Source: an uncultured Sphingomonadaceae bacterium
GTDB lineage: Bacteria; Pseudomonadota; Alphaproteobacteria; Sphingomonadales; Sphingomonadaceae
DNA: 64,000 nucleotides
Direction of reading: 5' to 3'
Assembly (NCBI GenBank): GCA_947499975.1
Contig: CANMQE010000001.1
Span: 806,001 to 870,000 of the forward strand
Part shown: one piece after another, positions 9,873 through 19,390 of the stretch
How positions within the stretch are numbered: position 1 is the first letter of the stretch
Layout: every line of letters begins with the position of its first letter
Program-made: the position numbers and the translations under genes
Notes under the pieces: model-generated
What the model was told of the DNA's origin: nothing
Database searches by the model: none
Seen by the model: only the letters and a program-made list of their open reading frames with translations

Positions 9873-9907
9873 CCCGGCGCAAGCAATTGTGCCGGGTCAA
9901 TCTTTTT
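9873..9907 (+). promoter_or_regulatory. Terminator-like hairpin in the ilvB leader (possible attenuator)
   Basis: The arms CCCGGCGCAA (9873-9882) and TTGTGCCGGG (9887-9896) pair over ten positions with a single G-U wobble, closed by a GCAA tetraloop. A run of five T follows at 9903-9907, six bases after the stem. It lies between the promoter and the ilvB start, where an attenuator would be. I see no leader peptide rich in Ile, Val or Leu, so a ribosome-stalling mechanism is not supported. Confidence 0.5.
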
Positions 9908-9936
9908 ACGGAAACCCGAAGCTCTTGGAATGCCAG

Positions 9937-11691
9937 ATGGAGAATGACGTGTCAGACGAACGCAGCGGCGCCGCGATTTTGGTGGAAAGCCTGGTGCGTC
10001 AGGGTGTCGAATTCGTATTCGGCTATCCCGGCGGCGCGGTGCTGCCCATCTATGACGAGCTGTTTTCCGACAATCGCATTCGGCACATCCTGGTGCGGCA
10101 CGAGGCTGGCGCTGCGCACGCGGCCGAGGGCTATGCCCGCTCCACCGGCAAGCCGGGCGTCGTCCTCGTCACCTCCGGGCCCGGGGCGACCAATGCCATT
10201 ACCGGGATCGCCGATGCCTTCATGGACTCCATTCCGCTGGTGGTCATCACGGGCCAGGTGCCCACCAATCTGATCGGCACCGATGCCTTTCAGGAGGCGG
10301 ACACTGTCGGCCTGACGCGCCATTGCTCCAAGCACAATTACCTCGTGAAAGACCCCGCCGAACTGGCTGCCACGATAGAGGAGGCGTTCGAGATCGCTTC
10401 CACCGGTCGCCCCGGCCCCGTGGTGATCGATGTGCCCAAGAACGTGCAGATCGCCACGGCAGATATGCCGGCCGGCGCGGCGGAGCGGAAGAAACGCTAT
10501 AAACCTCGCACTGTGGGGTCTGCAGAAGAGATCGCCGAAGCAGTGGAATTGATCGCCAATGCGGAGCGTCCCGTTCTCTACACAGGTGGCGGCGTCATCA
10601 ATTCCGGCCCCGCGGCGTCAGAGGCCCTGCGCAAGTTCCAGCAGATCACCGGCGCTCCGCTCACCAGCACACTGATGGGCCTCGGCGCGTTTCCCGCCGA
10701 TCATCCCGATTGGTTGGGGATGCTGGGCATGCACGGCACGTTCGAGGCGAACATGTCGATGAACCAGTGCGACGTGATGGTGTGCGTCGGCGCGCGGTTC
10801 GATGATCGTGTGACCGGCAGGCTGGACGCCTTCTCTCCCGGTTCGAAGAAGATCCACATCGATATCGACCGCGCCAGCATCAACAAGGTGGTGCCTGTTG
10901 ATCTGGGCATCGTTGGCGATTGCGGCACGGTGCTGGAACAGATGATCGAATGCTGGGGCAATCGCCAATCCGCCGATCTCGGCGAATGGAAGGCGCGCGT
11001 CACCGGCTGGAAGGCCCGCGACAGCCTGGCTTACCCCGAGCGCAGCGAATCGCTGATGCCGCAAAAGGCGGTGGAAACGCTGTTCGCCATGACGCGGGAT
11101 CGCGACCCCATCATCACCACCGAGGTGGGCCAGCACCAGATGTGGGCGGCGCAGTATTTCGGCTTCATGGGGCCGAACAAGTGGCTCACCAGCGGTGGCC
11201 TAGGCACGATGGGCTACGGCCTGCCAGCCGCCATCGGTGCCCAGCTTGGCAATCCCGATAGCCTGGTGATCGACATCGCGGGTGAGGCCAGCATCCAGAT
11301 GAACATCCAGGAATTGGGCACCGCCAGCCAGTTCCGCCTGCCGGTGAAGATCTTCATCCTCAACAATGAATACATGGGCATGGTGCGCCAGTGGCAGGAG
11401 CTGACTTATGAAAGCCGCTATTCCAACAGCTATTCCGACAGCCTGCCGGATTTCGTGAAGCTGGCCGAAAGCTATGGCTGGAAAGGCATCCGCATTACCT
11501 CCGAAAGCGAGCTGGAAGACGGCATCCGCGCCATGCTGGACTATGACGGGCCGGTGATCGTGGATTGCCAGGTGTCCAAGGATGCCAATTGCTTCCCCAT
11601 GATCCCCAGCGGCGCGGCGCATACCGAGATGCTGCTGTATGGCGATCAGCACGGCGGAACCATGGCCGATGAAGCCAAGGCACTGGTGTAG
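9937..11691 (+). CDS. ilvB: Acetolactate synthase large subunit IlvB
   Basis: Thiamine-diphosphate enzyme for the first common step of valine, leucine and isoleucine synthesis. The 584 residues contain [42 protein letters not shown] and, in the ThDP-binding domain, GDCGTV and [20 protein letters not shown]. The usual GDG of the ThDP motif reads [10 protein letters not shown], i.e. AGE where many homologues have GDA/GDG. ATG 9937 is chosen; a GTG at 9949 is also possible and has GGAGA before it. ilvN follows after 13 bases. Confidence 0.96.
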   Translation: MENDVSDERSGAAILVESLVRQGVEFVFGYPGGAVLPIYDELFSDNRIRHILVRHEAGAAHAAEGYARSTGKPGVVLVTSGPGATNAITGIADAFMDSIPLVVITGQVPTNLIGTDAFQEADTVGLTRHCSKHNYLVKDPAELAATIEEAFEIASTGRPGPVVIDVPKNVQIATADMPAGAAERKKRYKPRTVGSAEEIAEAVELIANAERPVLYTGGGVINSGPAASEALRKFQQITGAPLTSTLMGLGAFPADHPDWLGMLGMHGTFEANMSMNQCDVMVCVGARFDDRVTGRLDAFSPGSKKIHIDIDRASINKVVPVDLGIVGDCGTVLEQMIECWGNRQSADLGEWKARVTGWKARDSLAYPERSESLMPQKAVETLFAMTRDRDPIITTEVGQHQMWAAQYFGFMGPNKWLTSGGLGTMGYGLPAAIGAQLGNPDSLVIDIAGEASIQMNIQELGTASQFRLPVKIFILNNEYMGMVRQWQELTYESRYSNSYSDSLPDFVKLAESYGWKGIRITSESELEDGIRAMLDYDGPVIVDCQVSKDANCFPMIPSGAAHTEMLLYGDQHGGTMADEAKALV

Positions 11692-11704
11692 GGACGACAG
11701 GACA

Positions 11705-12220
11705 ATGAAAATCCAGCATCGCGAAGCAGAGCGGCATGTGTTGACCGTGGTGGTCGACAACGAGCCGGGCATTCTTGCCAAGATTACCGGCCTGTTCACC
11801 GCGCGCGGCTACAACATCGACAGCCTGACCGTGGCGGATATCTCGGAAGACCACGCCATCAGCCGCATCACCGTCGTCACCGGTGGCCCTCCGCAGGTGA
11901 TAGACCAGATCATGGCGCAGCTTGATCGGCTGGTACCCGTGCACCGCGTGGTGGACCTGACCGACGAAGGACCGCATGTGGAGCGGGAACTGGCGCTGGT
12001 GAAGGTGAAAGGCACCGGGGAACACCGCGTGGAAGCCTTGCGGATCGCCGACGTTTTTCGCGCCAACGTGGTCGACACCACGACGGAAAGCTTCGTGTTC
12101 GAACTTACCGGCGCAAAGGACAAGATCGACAATTTCGTGACGCTCATGCGCGGGCTTGGCCTTGTCGAGGTTGGCCGGTCCGGCACCGTGGGGATGATGC
12201 GCGGGGCCGAGGGTTCCTGA
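11705..12220 (+). CDS. ilvN: Acetolactate synthase small (regulatory) subunit IlvN/IlvH
   Basis: Regulatory partner of IlvB; its ACT domain binds valine for feedback control. The 171-residue protein begins at ATG 11705. The ACT domain is residues 9-85: HVLTVVVDNEPGILAKITGLF, then RGYNIDSLTV and HAISRITVV. The carboxyl half carries REL.LVKVK and FVFELTGAKDKIDNF, as in other IlvH proteins. It lies directly behind ilvB and 111 bases ahead of ilvC. Confidence 0.96.
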   Translation: MKIQHREAERHVLTVVVDNEPGILAKITGLFTARGYNIDSLTVADISEDHAISRITVVTGGPPQVIDQIMAQLDRLVPVHRVVDLTDEGPHVERELALVKVKGTGEHRVEALRIADVFRANVVDTTTESFVFELTGAKDKIDNFVTLMRGLGLVEVGRSGTVGMMRGAEGS

Positions 12221-13351
<1,131 letters not shown>

Positions 13352-13370
13352 CTCGCGGCCTGCAAGTTTA

Positions 13371-13430
13371 TCCCGGTGGACAAGACCAACGCATCGCGCC
13401 AAATTGCGATGCAGACTTTCCACCGGGAGA
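13371..13430 (+). promoter_or_regulatory. Nested hairpin that pairs the yceI ribosome binding site
   Basis: Two perfect stems are nested. The outer pairs TCCCGGTGGA (13371-13380) with TCCACCGGGA (13419-13428). The inner pairs GCATCGC (13391-13397) with GCGATGC (13406-13412). The Shine-Dalgarno GGGAG (13425-13429), seven bases before the yceI ATG, lies mostly in the outer 3' arm. There is no T-run, so it is not an ordinary terminator of ilvC. A translation-controlling 5' UTR or an mRNA stability element is the natural reading, as inference. Confidence 0.6.
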
Positions 13431-13436
13431 TTATCC

Positions 13437-14081
13437 ATGCGTAAAACCCTACTCGCCCTCGCAGGCGCAGCCACCATTTCCACCCTCGCGATCTCGTCCG
13501 CACAGGCCGACAATCACGAAGGCGGCGAGATGGACACCAGCGCCATCACGTCAGGCAGCTATTCCACCGATCCGGCGCATACCCTGGTCGTCTGGGGCCT
13601 CGATCACCTGGGCTTCAACGATTATTTCGGCATTTTCGGCGATATCACCGGCACGCTTCAACTCGATACCGATGATCTTACGAACTCGTCCGTGGACGTG
13701 ACCATCCCCATTGCGGATGTCACCGTGGCGAGCGAAGGCCTGAAAGATCACCTCCTGCGTGCAGGTGAAGACGGTGCCGATCCCGATTTCTTCGGCCCGT
13801 CGCCAGAGCCTGCCCGCTTCGTATCCACCGCCGTTCACCAGACCGGTGATCACAGCGCGCACATCATGGGCGATCTCACCTTCAACGGCATGACCAATCC
13901 CGTCACCATCGACGCCGAGCTTTCCGGCATGGGCGTGAACGGCATGAACCAGAAGGAAACCGTCGGTTTCCACGGCACCACCACCATCACGCGTTCCGAA
14001 TGGGGCCTCGACTGGGGCACGCAGTTCGGACTGGGTGACGAAGTCGACCTGCAGATCACCGTCGCCTTCGAAAAAGACTGA
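13437..14081 (+). CDS. YceI family periplasmic lipid-binding protein
   Basis: A 214-residue secreted protein with a signal peptide of about 24 residues ending SSAQA. The mature part has the YceI lipocalin-like pattern: YSTDPAHTLVVWGLDHLGFNDYFG, a run of alternating strands, ADPDFFGPSPEPARFVST and a late FHGTTTITRSEWGLDWG. The family binds isoprenoid or other lipid chains in the periplasm. The start ATG 13437 has GGGAG at seven bases, held in the hairpin above. It is followed by a strong terminator, so yceI ends its transcript. Confidence 0.92.
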   Translation: MRKTLLALAGAATISTLAISSAQADNHEGGEMDTSAITSGSYSTDPAHTLVVWGLDHLGFNDYFGIFGDITGTLQLDTDDLTNSSVDVTIPIADVTVASEGLKDHLLRAGEDGADPDFFGPSPEPARFVSTAVHQTGDHSAHIMGDLTFNGMTNPVTIDAELSGMGVNGMNQKETVGFHGTTTITRSEWGLDWGTQFGLGDEVDLQITVAFEKD

Positions 14082-14095
14082 GGCAGACCTCTACA

Positions 14096-14140
14096 TTCGG
14101 GGTGCGCGGCCTTGCTCGGCTGGCACCCCGAATTGTGTCT
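14096..14140 (+). terminator. Rho-independent terminator after yceI
   Basis: A perfect ten-base stem, TTCGGGGTGC (14096-14105) with GCACCCCGAA (14123-14132). A 17-base loop holds a smaller GCC/GGC pairing. A T-rich tail TTGTGTCT follows. It separates yceI from the leuA leader. Confidence 0.8.
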
Positions 14141-14175
14141 GGACCTGTCAACCAATCATCCCTAGGCTCGATTTC

Positions 14176-14223
14176 ATGACGCAGGCACGCAGCCTATCCC
14201 TGCTTCGACTAACGCGCCCTTAG
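14176..14223 (+). CDS. leuL: leuA leader peptide (leucine-rich, attenuation)
   Basis: A 15-codon frame, MTQARSLSLLRLTRP, ends in TAG 119 bases before leuA. Four of fifteen residues are leucine (7, 9, 10, 12), coded CTA, CTG, CTT, CTA. CTA is rarely used in the neighbouring genes, which lean on CTG and CTC. This is the expected design for a peptide on which ribosomes stall when charged tRNA-Leu is short. I see no strong Shine-Dalgarno sequence. The symbol leuL is given by role, not by homology. Confidence 0.75.
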   Translation: MTQARSLSLLRLTRP

Positions 14224-14314
14224 GCGTGCCTTTTCCCCTGCCCGCAGGCGGGGAACACTCCTAAGGGTTACTTCATCACAGATTGATAATATCGCGCCGG
14301 GAACGAGCGGCGCG
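14184..14314 (+). promoter_or_regulatory. leuA attenuator region with alternative RNA pairings
   Basis: Stem A pairs GGCACGC (14184-14190, inside the leader frame before the Leu codons) with GCGTGCC (14224-14230), followed by TTTT. Alternative pairing B joins CCCTTAGG (14217-14224, covering the leader stop) with CCTAAGGG (14260-14267) and encloses a hairpin TTCCCC/GGGGAA (14233-14255). A and B would exclude each other. A further stem CGCGCC/GGCGCG lies at 14293-14314. Which form terminates cannot be settled by eye, but switchable structures around a Leu-rich frame strongly suggest attenuation. Confidence 0.65.
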
Positions 14315-14341
14315 GCGAAGTCGAAAAAGGCTGTTTGCAAA

Positions 14342-16039
14342 ATGCCCATGTTGTCCAACCCATCGGCGAAATACCGTCCGTTTCCGCAGATCGACCTGCC
14401 CGACAGGCAGTGGCCATCGCGCACCATCACCGCCCCGCCCCGCTGGCTCAGCACCGATCTGCGCGACGGCAACCAGTCGATCATCGATCCGATGGACCGC
14501 GCGAAGAAAACGCGCTTCTTCGATCTGCTGGTAGAAGTCGGGGTGAAGGAAATCGAGGTAGGTTTCCCCGCTGCCGGGCAGACCGAGTTCGATTTCATCA
14601 GCTGGCTGGTGCAGTCGGGTAAGGTGCCGGAAGACGTGGTGGTGCAAGTTCTCACCCAGTCGCGCGAGGACCTGATCAAGCGCAGCTTCGAAAGCCTCGA
14701 AGGCGCGCATTCCGCCATCGTCCATCTCTATAATGCCGTCAGCCCGGCCTGGCGCGACATCGTTTTCCGCATGAGCCGGGACGAGGTGCGCAACATCGCC
14801 GTCACCGGCGCGCAGATGCTGGTGGACGAGGCTGCAAAACGGCCCGGTACGAAATGGCATTTCGAATATTCGCCCGAGACATTCTCCACCGCAGAGCTGG
14901 ATTTCAGCCTGGAGGTTTGCGAGGCGGTGATGAAGGTGGTGGGGCCGACCGCCGATTGGCCAATCATCCTGAACCTGCCCGCCACGGTAGAAGCGGCAAC
15001 ACCCAATATCTACGCCGACCAGATCGAATATTTCTGCCGTAACCTGCCCAATCGCGAGGCGGCGGTTATCTCCCTGCACACCCATAACGATCGCGGCACC
15101 GGCGTGGCGGCAGCGGAGCTTGGCGTGATGGCGGGGGCGGATCGCGTGGAAGGCTGCCTGTTCGGCAATGGAGAGCGGACGGGCAATTGCTGCCTGGTGA
15201 CGGTGGCACTTAACATGTACACGCAGGGCGTTGATCCGGGCCTCGACTTCTCGGACATCGACAAGGTGATCGAGACGGTCGAATACTGCAACGAACTGCC
15301 CGTTCACCAACGCCACCCCTATGGCGGGGAACTGGTGTTCACGGCGTTTTCCGGCAGCCACCAGGATGCGATCAAGAAGGGCTTCGAGGCCAACGAACAG
15401 CAGAATGACGAGCACTGGCGCGTGCCCTACCTGCCGATCGATCCTGCCGATCTCGGCCGCGATTACGAAGCTGTCATTCGCGTCAATTCCCAATCCGGCA
15501 AGGGCGGTTTCGCCTGGGTTCTGCAACAGACGCAAGGCTTGAAACTGCCCAAGAAGCTGCAGGCCGATTTCTCCAAGCACGTGCAGTTCATGGCAGACGG
15601 CACGGGGCATGAATTGAATGCCGCCGACATCTGGGATTGCTTCAAGCAGACCTATTACCTCCAGGTGGACAAGCGGAAGTTTCGCCTCGTCGATTATGAA
15701 GAAGCGCGCACCGCTGATGGCGACAGGGTGTTCAGCGGCACCATAGAGGTAGACGGCGAGGCGCAGCGCGTTTCCGGGCGCGGCAAGGGCCTGATCTCGT
15801 CCGTTCTTGCTACCATTCGCGAAACCTACGGGGTGGATTTCGAGGTTTGCGACTATTCCGAACACGCTCTGGGCACAGGCGTCGATGCGCGCGCAGCCGC
15901 TTATGTGGAATGGGCAGCCGACGATGGCCGCACCGGCTGGGGCGTGGGGATCGACGAGGACGTTGCCACCGCCAGCGTCCGCGCAATCCTTTCTGCCGCC
16001 AATGCCGCAGCGCATGGGCCGGGCACCAAGCGGTTCTGA
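14342..16039 (+). CDS. leuA: 2-isopropylmalate synthase LeuA
   Basis: First committed step of leucine synthesis, acetyl-CoA plus 2-oxoisovalerate. At 565 residues it is the long (LeuA2-type) form. The amino end has the typical KYRPFPQIDLPDRQWP; the catalytic TIM barrel has DLRDGNQS and the metal motif SLHTHNDRGTG. The carboxyl part is the LeuA regulatory domain for leucine feedback (RVFSGTIEVDGEAQRVSG to the end). ATG 14342 is used; another ATG follows two codons later. The gene stands alone behind a leader peptide. Confidence 0.96.
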   Translation: MPMLSNPSAKYRPFPQIDLPDRQWPSRTITAPPRWLSTDLRDGNQSIIDPMDRAKKTRFFDLLVEVGVKEIEVGFPAAGQTEFDFISWLVQSGKVPEDVVVQVLTQSREDLIKRSFESLEGAHSAIVHLYNAVSPAWRDIVFRMSRDEVRNIAVTGAQMLVDEAAKRPGTKWHFEYSPETFSTAELDFSLEVCEAVMKVVGPTADWPIILNLPATVEAATPNIYADQIEYFCRNLPNREAAVISLHTHNDRGTGVAAAELGVMAGADRVEGCLFGNGERTGNCCLVTVALNMYTQGVDPGLDFSDIDKVIETVEYCNELPVHQRHPYGGELVFTAFSGSHQDAIKKGFEANEQQNDEHWRVPYLPIDPADLGRDYEAVIRVNSQSGKGGFAWVLQQTQGLKLPKKLQADFSKHVQFMADGTGHELNAADIWDCFKQTYYLQVDKRKFRLVDYEEARTADGDRVFSGTIEVDGEAQRVSGRGKGLISSVLATIRETYGVDFEVCDYSEHALGTGVDARAAAYVEWAADDGRTGWGVGIDEDVATASVRAILSAANAAAHGPGTKRF

Positions 16040-16071
16040 TTGGCGCGCAGTATCGAACGATTGCCAGCCAG

Positions 16072-16641
16072 TCAGGCGTCCGCGCCAGTGGACGCCCACA
16101 GCTGATCGGCCATCGCGTCCAGCGCGGAGAAATCCGCGCCGGAGCGGAAAGGATCCTGGCGGTTCAGGACGAGGCGGCTTCGGCGCGCGTCCAGCAGCCG
16201 CCGGCGCAACGCACGTTGCAAAAGGTCCAGCCGCGCCAGCGCCTGATTGTTGGCCATGATCGGACTGCGTGCGGAATATCGGCCCCATTCGGCTTCGATC
16301 TGGCCCACCCGTTCCATCACCATCGCATTGTAACTCCGGTGCGGGCCGCGGTGCAGTGGCAGGCCCGTGCGCAACGCGGCGGCGAAATTGCAGGGCAGCA
16401 ACAGCCCGTTGCGGCGAAAATCGTCAAAGCCGATCCGGTCCCTGCCAAGCTGCGCGATCAGAAGCTGGAAACATGGCGAATTCAGCATCTGCTGCGGCAG
16501 CAGGTGATGGCGCTGCATGTCAGGGTGAAAATCGGGCCTGCCGCGCACGTTGACGGACCGGAACGGCAGCGCCGGACGATCAATTCCAGTTTTCAGCACG
16601 CGGGCCCGGCGGACAGCGTGGATTAGTGCGACCCTCTCCAC
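16072..16641 (-). CDS. AHH-type HNH/Endo VII nuclease-like protein
   Basis: A 189-residue protein with features of the AHH nuclease family: DMQRHHLLPQQ, where the usual A-H-H reads R-H-H, then GLLLPC, GLPLHRGPHRSYNAMVMERV and EIE-like acidic residues. The family includes toxins and stand-alone bacterial proteins. No signal peptide or membrane helix is seen. The start is uncertain: GTG 16641 overlaps the preceding gene by 19 bases, and GTG 16599 is also possible. It is convergent with leuA, 32 bases away. Confidence 0.72.
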   Translation of the reverse strand: MERVALIHAVRRARVLKTGIDRPALPFRSVNVRGRPDFHPDMQRHHLLPQQMLNSPCFQLLIAQLGRDRIGFDDFRRNGLLLPCNFAAALRTGLPLHRGPHRSYNAMVMERVGQIEAEWGRYSARSPIMANNQALARLDLLQRALRRRLLDARRSRLVLNRQDPFRSGADFSALDAMADQLWASTGADA

Positions 16642-17303
16642 ACCTCCACAATGGAGGAGTTTTCCACAGGTTCAAGCTGCAATGCCTCCCCCGAAGGCCC
16701 GGTAAACATGAAGCTTTGCGTAATCGCGCCGTGTTCCACCAGCCAGTTGAGCAGACGCAGGGCAGTCTTCGAACCCTCCGCCCTGTCCGGCACCACATCC
16801 GGCCGCAGCCGCAACTCCTGTCCGGTAAAGAGGGCAAGGCCCTCGCTCTGCAAGCCACCATCATCGCTTGGCACCAGTGCCGCCAGGCCGAGGCCCGGAA
16901 ACACCCCGCCCTCGATCCATTCCAGCACGCTGCGCCTGAAGAAGCTGGCCTCGCTCAATGCCCGCGCCGGGTGCCAGGCTACCGCTTGCGCCCCGTCCAA
17001 CCGCGTGAGGTTGGCAGCGATCATCGCCAAAGTGCGCACCACCGGAAACATGGCGCTGCCTGCCACCAGGTGCGGACCTGGCTTTATGAGTATGGCCTGG
17101 TGCGCGGCGGGATCGAAATCCTGTCGAACCCCGAAAGAGTGGGCAGTCGGCGACACATCGCCGGCAGGTCCGGGTGCAAGGCCCGTTAGATCGAAGGTCA
17201 GGCCGTTGGCCAGCAGCTCCAGCCACCCGTCATCCTGGCTATCGCCGGTCGAGGGATCGAGGCTGATTGAGAAGTGCGGAGAGGCCGCTGCGAGAGCGCG
17301 CAC
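16623..17303 (-). CDS. Unrecognised protein upstream of the AHH nuclease
   Basis: A 226-residue cytoplasmic-looking protein; I do not recognise it with confidence. A late stretch, GLQSEGLALFTGQELRLRP, faintly recalls DUF4261, but this is weak. The first usual start is GTG 17303, without a ribosome binding site. Reading upstream in frame to a stop near 17413, the codons still look coding (ILFAPEDRPRASAV) but contain no ATG, GTG or TTG. The true start may be non-standard, or bases may be missing. It overlaps the nuclease gene and is probably co-translated with it. Confidence 0.65.
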   Translation of the reverse strand: MRALAAASPHFSISLDPSTGDSQDDGWLELLANGLTFDLTGLAPGPAGDVSPTAHSFGVRQDFDPAAHQAILIKPGPHLVAGSAMFPVVRTLAMIAANLTRLDGAQAVAWHPARALSEASFFRRSVLEWIEGGVFPGLGLAALVPSDDGGLQSEGLALFTGQELRLRPDVVPDRAEGSKTALRLLNWLVEHGAITQSFMFTGPSGEALQLEPVENSSIVEVWRGSH

Positions 17304-17541
17304 GGCGCTGGCACGCGGCCGGTCTTCTGGCGCGAAGAGAATGGATGCCGCCGAGATTTCCCTCTTTCCTTCAAGGCGTTCGGCGCTGGCGATCGGCTGT
17401 ATTCCCTTCCTCTAGCGCTGATGTCTGTCGGCAAAAATGCCGCGGGTCGAGTCCTAGTCGCCATCGGTTTGGAATCGGTTTTTAAACCATACGAAAAATT
17501 CCCGATGTCGTGCAAGCTGTTGAGAGTTCGGCCAACGCCCG

Positions 17542-17568
17542 TTGGCGTTCTTGCGACAATTGTATAAA
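17542..17568 (+). promoter_or_regulatory. Candidate recJ promoter, suggesting a leaderless mRNA
   Basis: TATAAA at 17563-17568 ends eight bases before the recJ ATG, with TTGGCG at 17542-17547 as a possible -35 (15-base spacer). There is no Shine-Dalgarno sequence before the ATG. A dyad GCCAACG/CGTTGGC (17531-17546) overlaps the -35. If the -10 is real, transcription starts at about the A of the ATG. Confidence 0.4.
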
Positions 17569-17576
17569 TCACGCCG

Positions 17577-19358
17577 ATGGCAACCAAATCGGCAGTTTTC
17601 GGCGTTACTCGTTCATTGTCGGGTAAATCCTGGCATTGGCGCGGCGGAAATATGGAAGTGGATGGCGACATCCACGCGCTGGGCCGCGATATCATCACCC
17701 AATTGCTGCTGTCCCGGGGCGTTGCACAGGACGATCTCGATCGCAATCGCCAGCCCTCGTTGCGCGATTTCCTGCCGGACCCTTCCGAGTTCAGGGACAT
17801 GGACCGCGCGGCACAGCGCATCGCCGAGGCCGTCATCTCGCAGGAAAACATCGCCATCTATGGCGATTACGATGTCGACGGCGCAACCAGTTCGGCGCTG
17901 CTGATCAGGCTGCTGCGAATGCTGGATCACGATGCCCGGCACTACATCCCCGATCGTCTGCTGGAAGGCTATGGCCCCAGCGGAGCGGCCTTGCTGAAGC
18001 TGGGCGAGGAAGGCTCCAGCCTGATCGTCACCGTGGACTGCGGCGCCATGGCGCACGAGGCGCTGGGCATGGCAAATGACGCTGGCATCGACGTGATCGT
18101 GGTGGATCATCACAAATGCTCGCCCGATCTTCCGCGCTGCTATGCCCTGGTGAACCCCAATCGGCTGGACGAGAATGATCTTGCCGCCTCGCACGGCCAT
18201 CTTGCCGCGGTCGGCGTCGCTTTCCTGCTTGCCGTGGCCGTGGTGCGCACGTTGCGGGAACGTGACTATTTCGCCAACCGGCCAGAGCCGAATCTCATGT
18301 CCCTGCTGGACCTGGTGGCGCTGGGCACGGTGGCGGATGTTGCCGCCATCCGCGGGCTCAATCGCGCCTTCGTGGCGCAGGGGCTGAAGGTGATGGGCAA
18401 GCGCGAGAATATCGGCATGGCCGCGCTGATCGACGCCAGCCGTCTGAAAGCAGCACCCAAGTGCAGCGATTGCGGATTTGCCCTCGGCCCGCGAATCAAT
18501 GCAGGTGGCCGCGTGGGGGAAGCGACGCTGGGCGTGCGGCTGCTCACCACGCTGGACCCCGACGAAGCAAGCGATATCGCCGGCCAGCTTTCACAGCTGA
18601 ACGAGGAACGCCGCGCAATCGAGGCGGCGGTGCAGGAAGAGGCGGAGGAGCAGCTAGCAGCGCAGCATAACCGCTCCGTCATCTGCGTCGCGGGCAAGGG
18701 ATGGCATCCCGGCGTGATCGGCATCGTTGCCGGGCGCATCAAGGAAAAGACCGGCAAGCCCAGCCTTGCCATCGCGCTGGACCCGCAAGACGGCACGGGC
18801 AAGGGTTCAGGCCGCTCCATCGCCGGGGTCGATTTGGGCGCGGCAATCATCGCTGCGCGCGAAGCCGGCCTGCTGGTCGCGGGCGGCGGCCACGCGATGG
18901 CCGCAGGTCTCTCGATAGAGGGGCAGCAGCTCGATGCCTTCGTGGACTGGCTGGATGAAAGGCTGGCCGGCCCCGTCGCAAGGGCCAGTGCAGAGCAGAC
19001 CATGCTGCTGGATCTCTCCGTCGCCGCAGGTGGCCTTACGCCCGACCTGGTTGAGGCGCTGGAAGGTGCGGGGCCCTATGGCGTCGGCTGGCCCGGCCCG
19101 CGCGTGGCCGTTGGCCCTGTGCATGTTGTGAAAGCCGACCTGGTGGGCACCGATCACCTGCGCGTGATTGCCGCTGGCCAGGATGGCCGCAGCTTCAAGG
19201 CCATCGCGTTTCGTGCTGCTTCCACCGAAATGGGCCAGTCGATTCTCCACGGTGCAAGGGGCCGCAGGCTGTGGCTAGCGGGCCGTGTAAAAATCGACGA
19301 TTGGGGCGCTCGTCCCGCGGCCGAACTGCATCTGGAGGACGCCGCTTGGGCGGACTGA
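17577..19358 (+). CDS. recJ: Single-stranded-DNA-specific exonuclease RecJ
   Basis: 5'-3' single-strand exonuclease of recombination and mismatch repair. DHH-family motifs are IYGDYDVDGATSSALL (DYDVDG at 97-102), VTVDCGA, VVDHHKCS and DLVALGTVADVA. The DHHA1 region has GWHPGVIGIVAGRIKE and GGGHAMAAGLS. The 593 residues match the family. The start at 17577 is supported because GVTRSLSGKSWHWRG, conserved near the amino end of RecJ, begins at residue 9. No ribosome binding site precedes it. Confidence 0.96.
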   Translation: MATKSAVFGVTRSLSGKSWHWRGGNMEVDGDIHALGRDIITQLLLSRGVAQDDLDRNRQPSLRDFLPDPSEFRDMDRAAQRIAEAVISQENIAIYGDYDVDGATSSALLIRLLRMLDHDARHYIPDRLLEGYGPSGAALLKLGEEGSSLIVTVDCGAMAHEALGMANDAGIDVIVVDHHKCSPDLPRCYALVNPNRLDENDLAASHGHLAAVGVAFLLAVAVVRTLRERDYFANRPEPNLMSLLDLVALGTVADVAAIRGLNRAFVAQGLKVMGKRENIGMAALIDASRLKAAPKCSDCGFALGPRINAGGRVGEATLGVRLLTTLDPDEASDIAGQLSQLNEERRAIEAAVQEEAEEQLAAQHNRSVICVAGKGWHPGVIGIVAGRIKEKTGKPSLAIALDPQDGTGKGSGRSIAGVDLGAAIIAAREAGLLVAGGGHAMAAGLSIEGQQLDAFVDWLDERLAGPVARASAEQTMLLDLSVAAGGLTPDLVEALEGAGPYGVGWPGPRVAVGPVHVVKADLVGTDHLRVIAAGQDGRSFKAIAFRAASTEMGQSILHGARGRRLWLAGRVKIDDWGARPAAELHLEDAAWAD

Positions 19359-19390
19359 AATAAAAGCCGCAATAATGTTGCAAACGGGGC

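Noticed and set aside
9855..9947. Short frame from GTG 9855 as an ilvB leader peptide
   Set aside because: It has hardly any Ile, Val or Leu codons and runs through the hairpin into the ilvB start, unlike an attenuator peptide.
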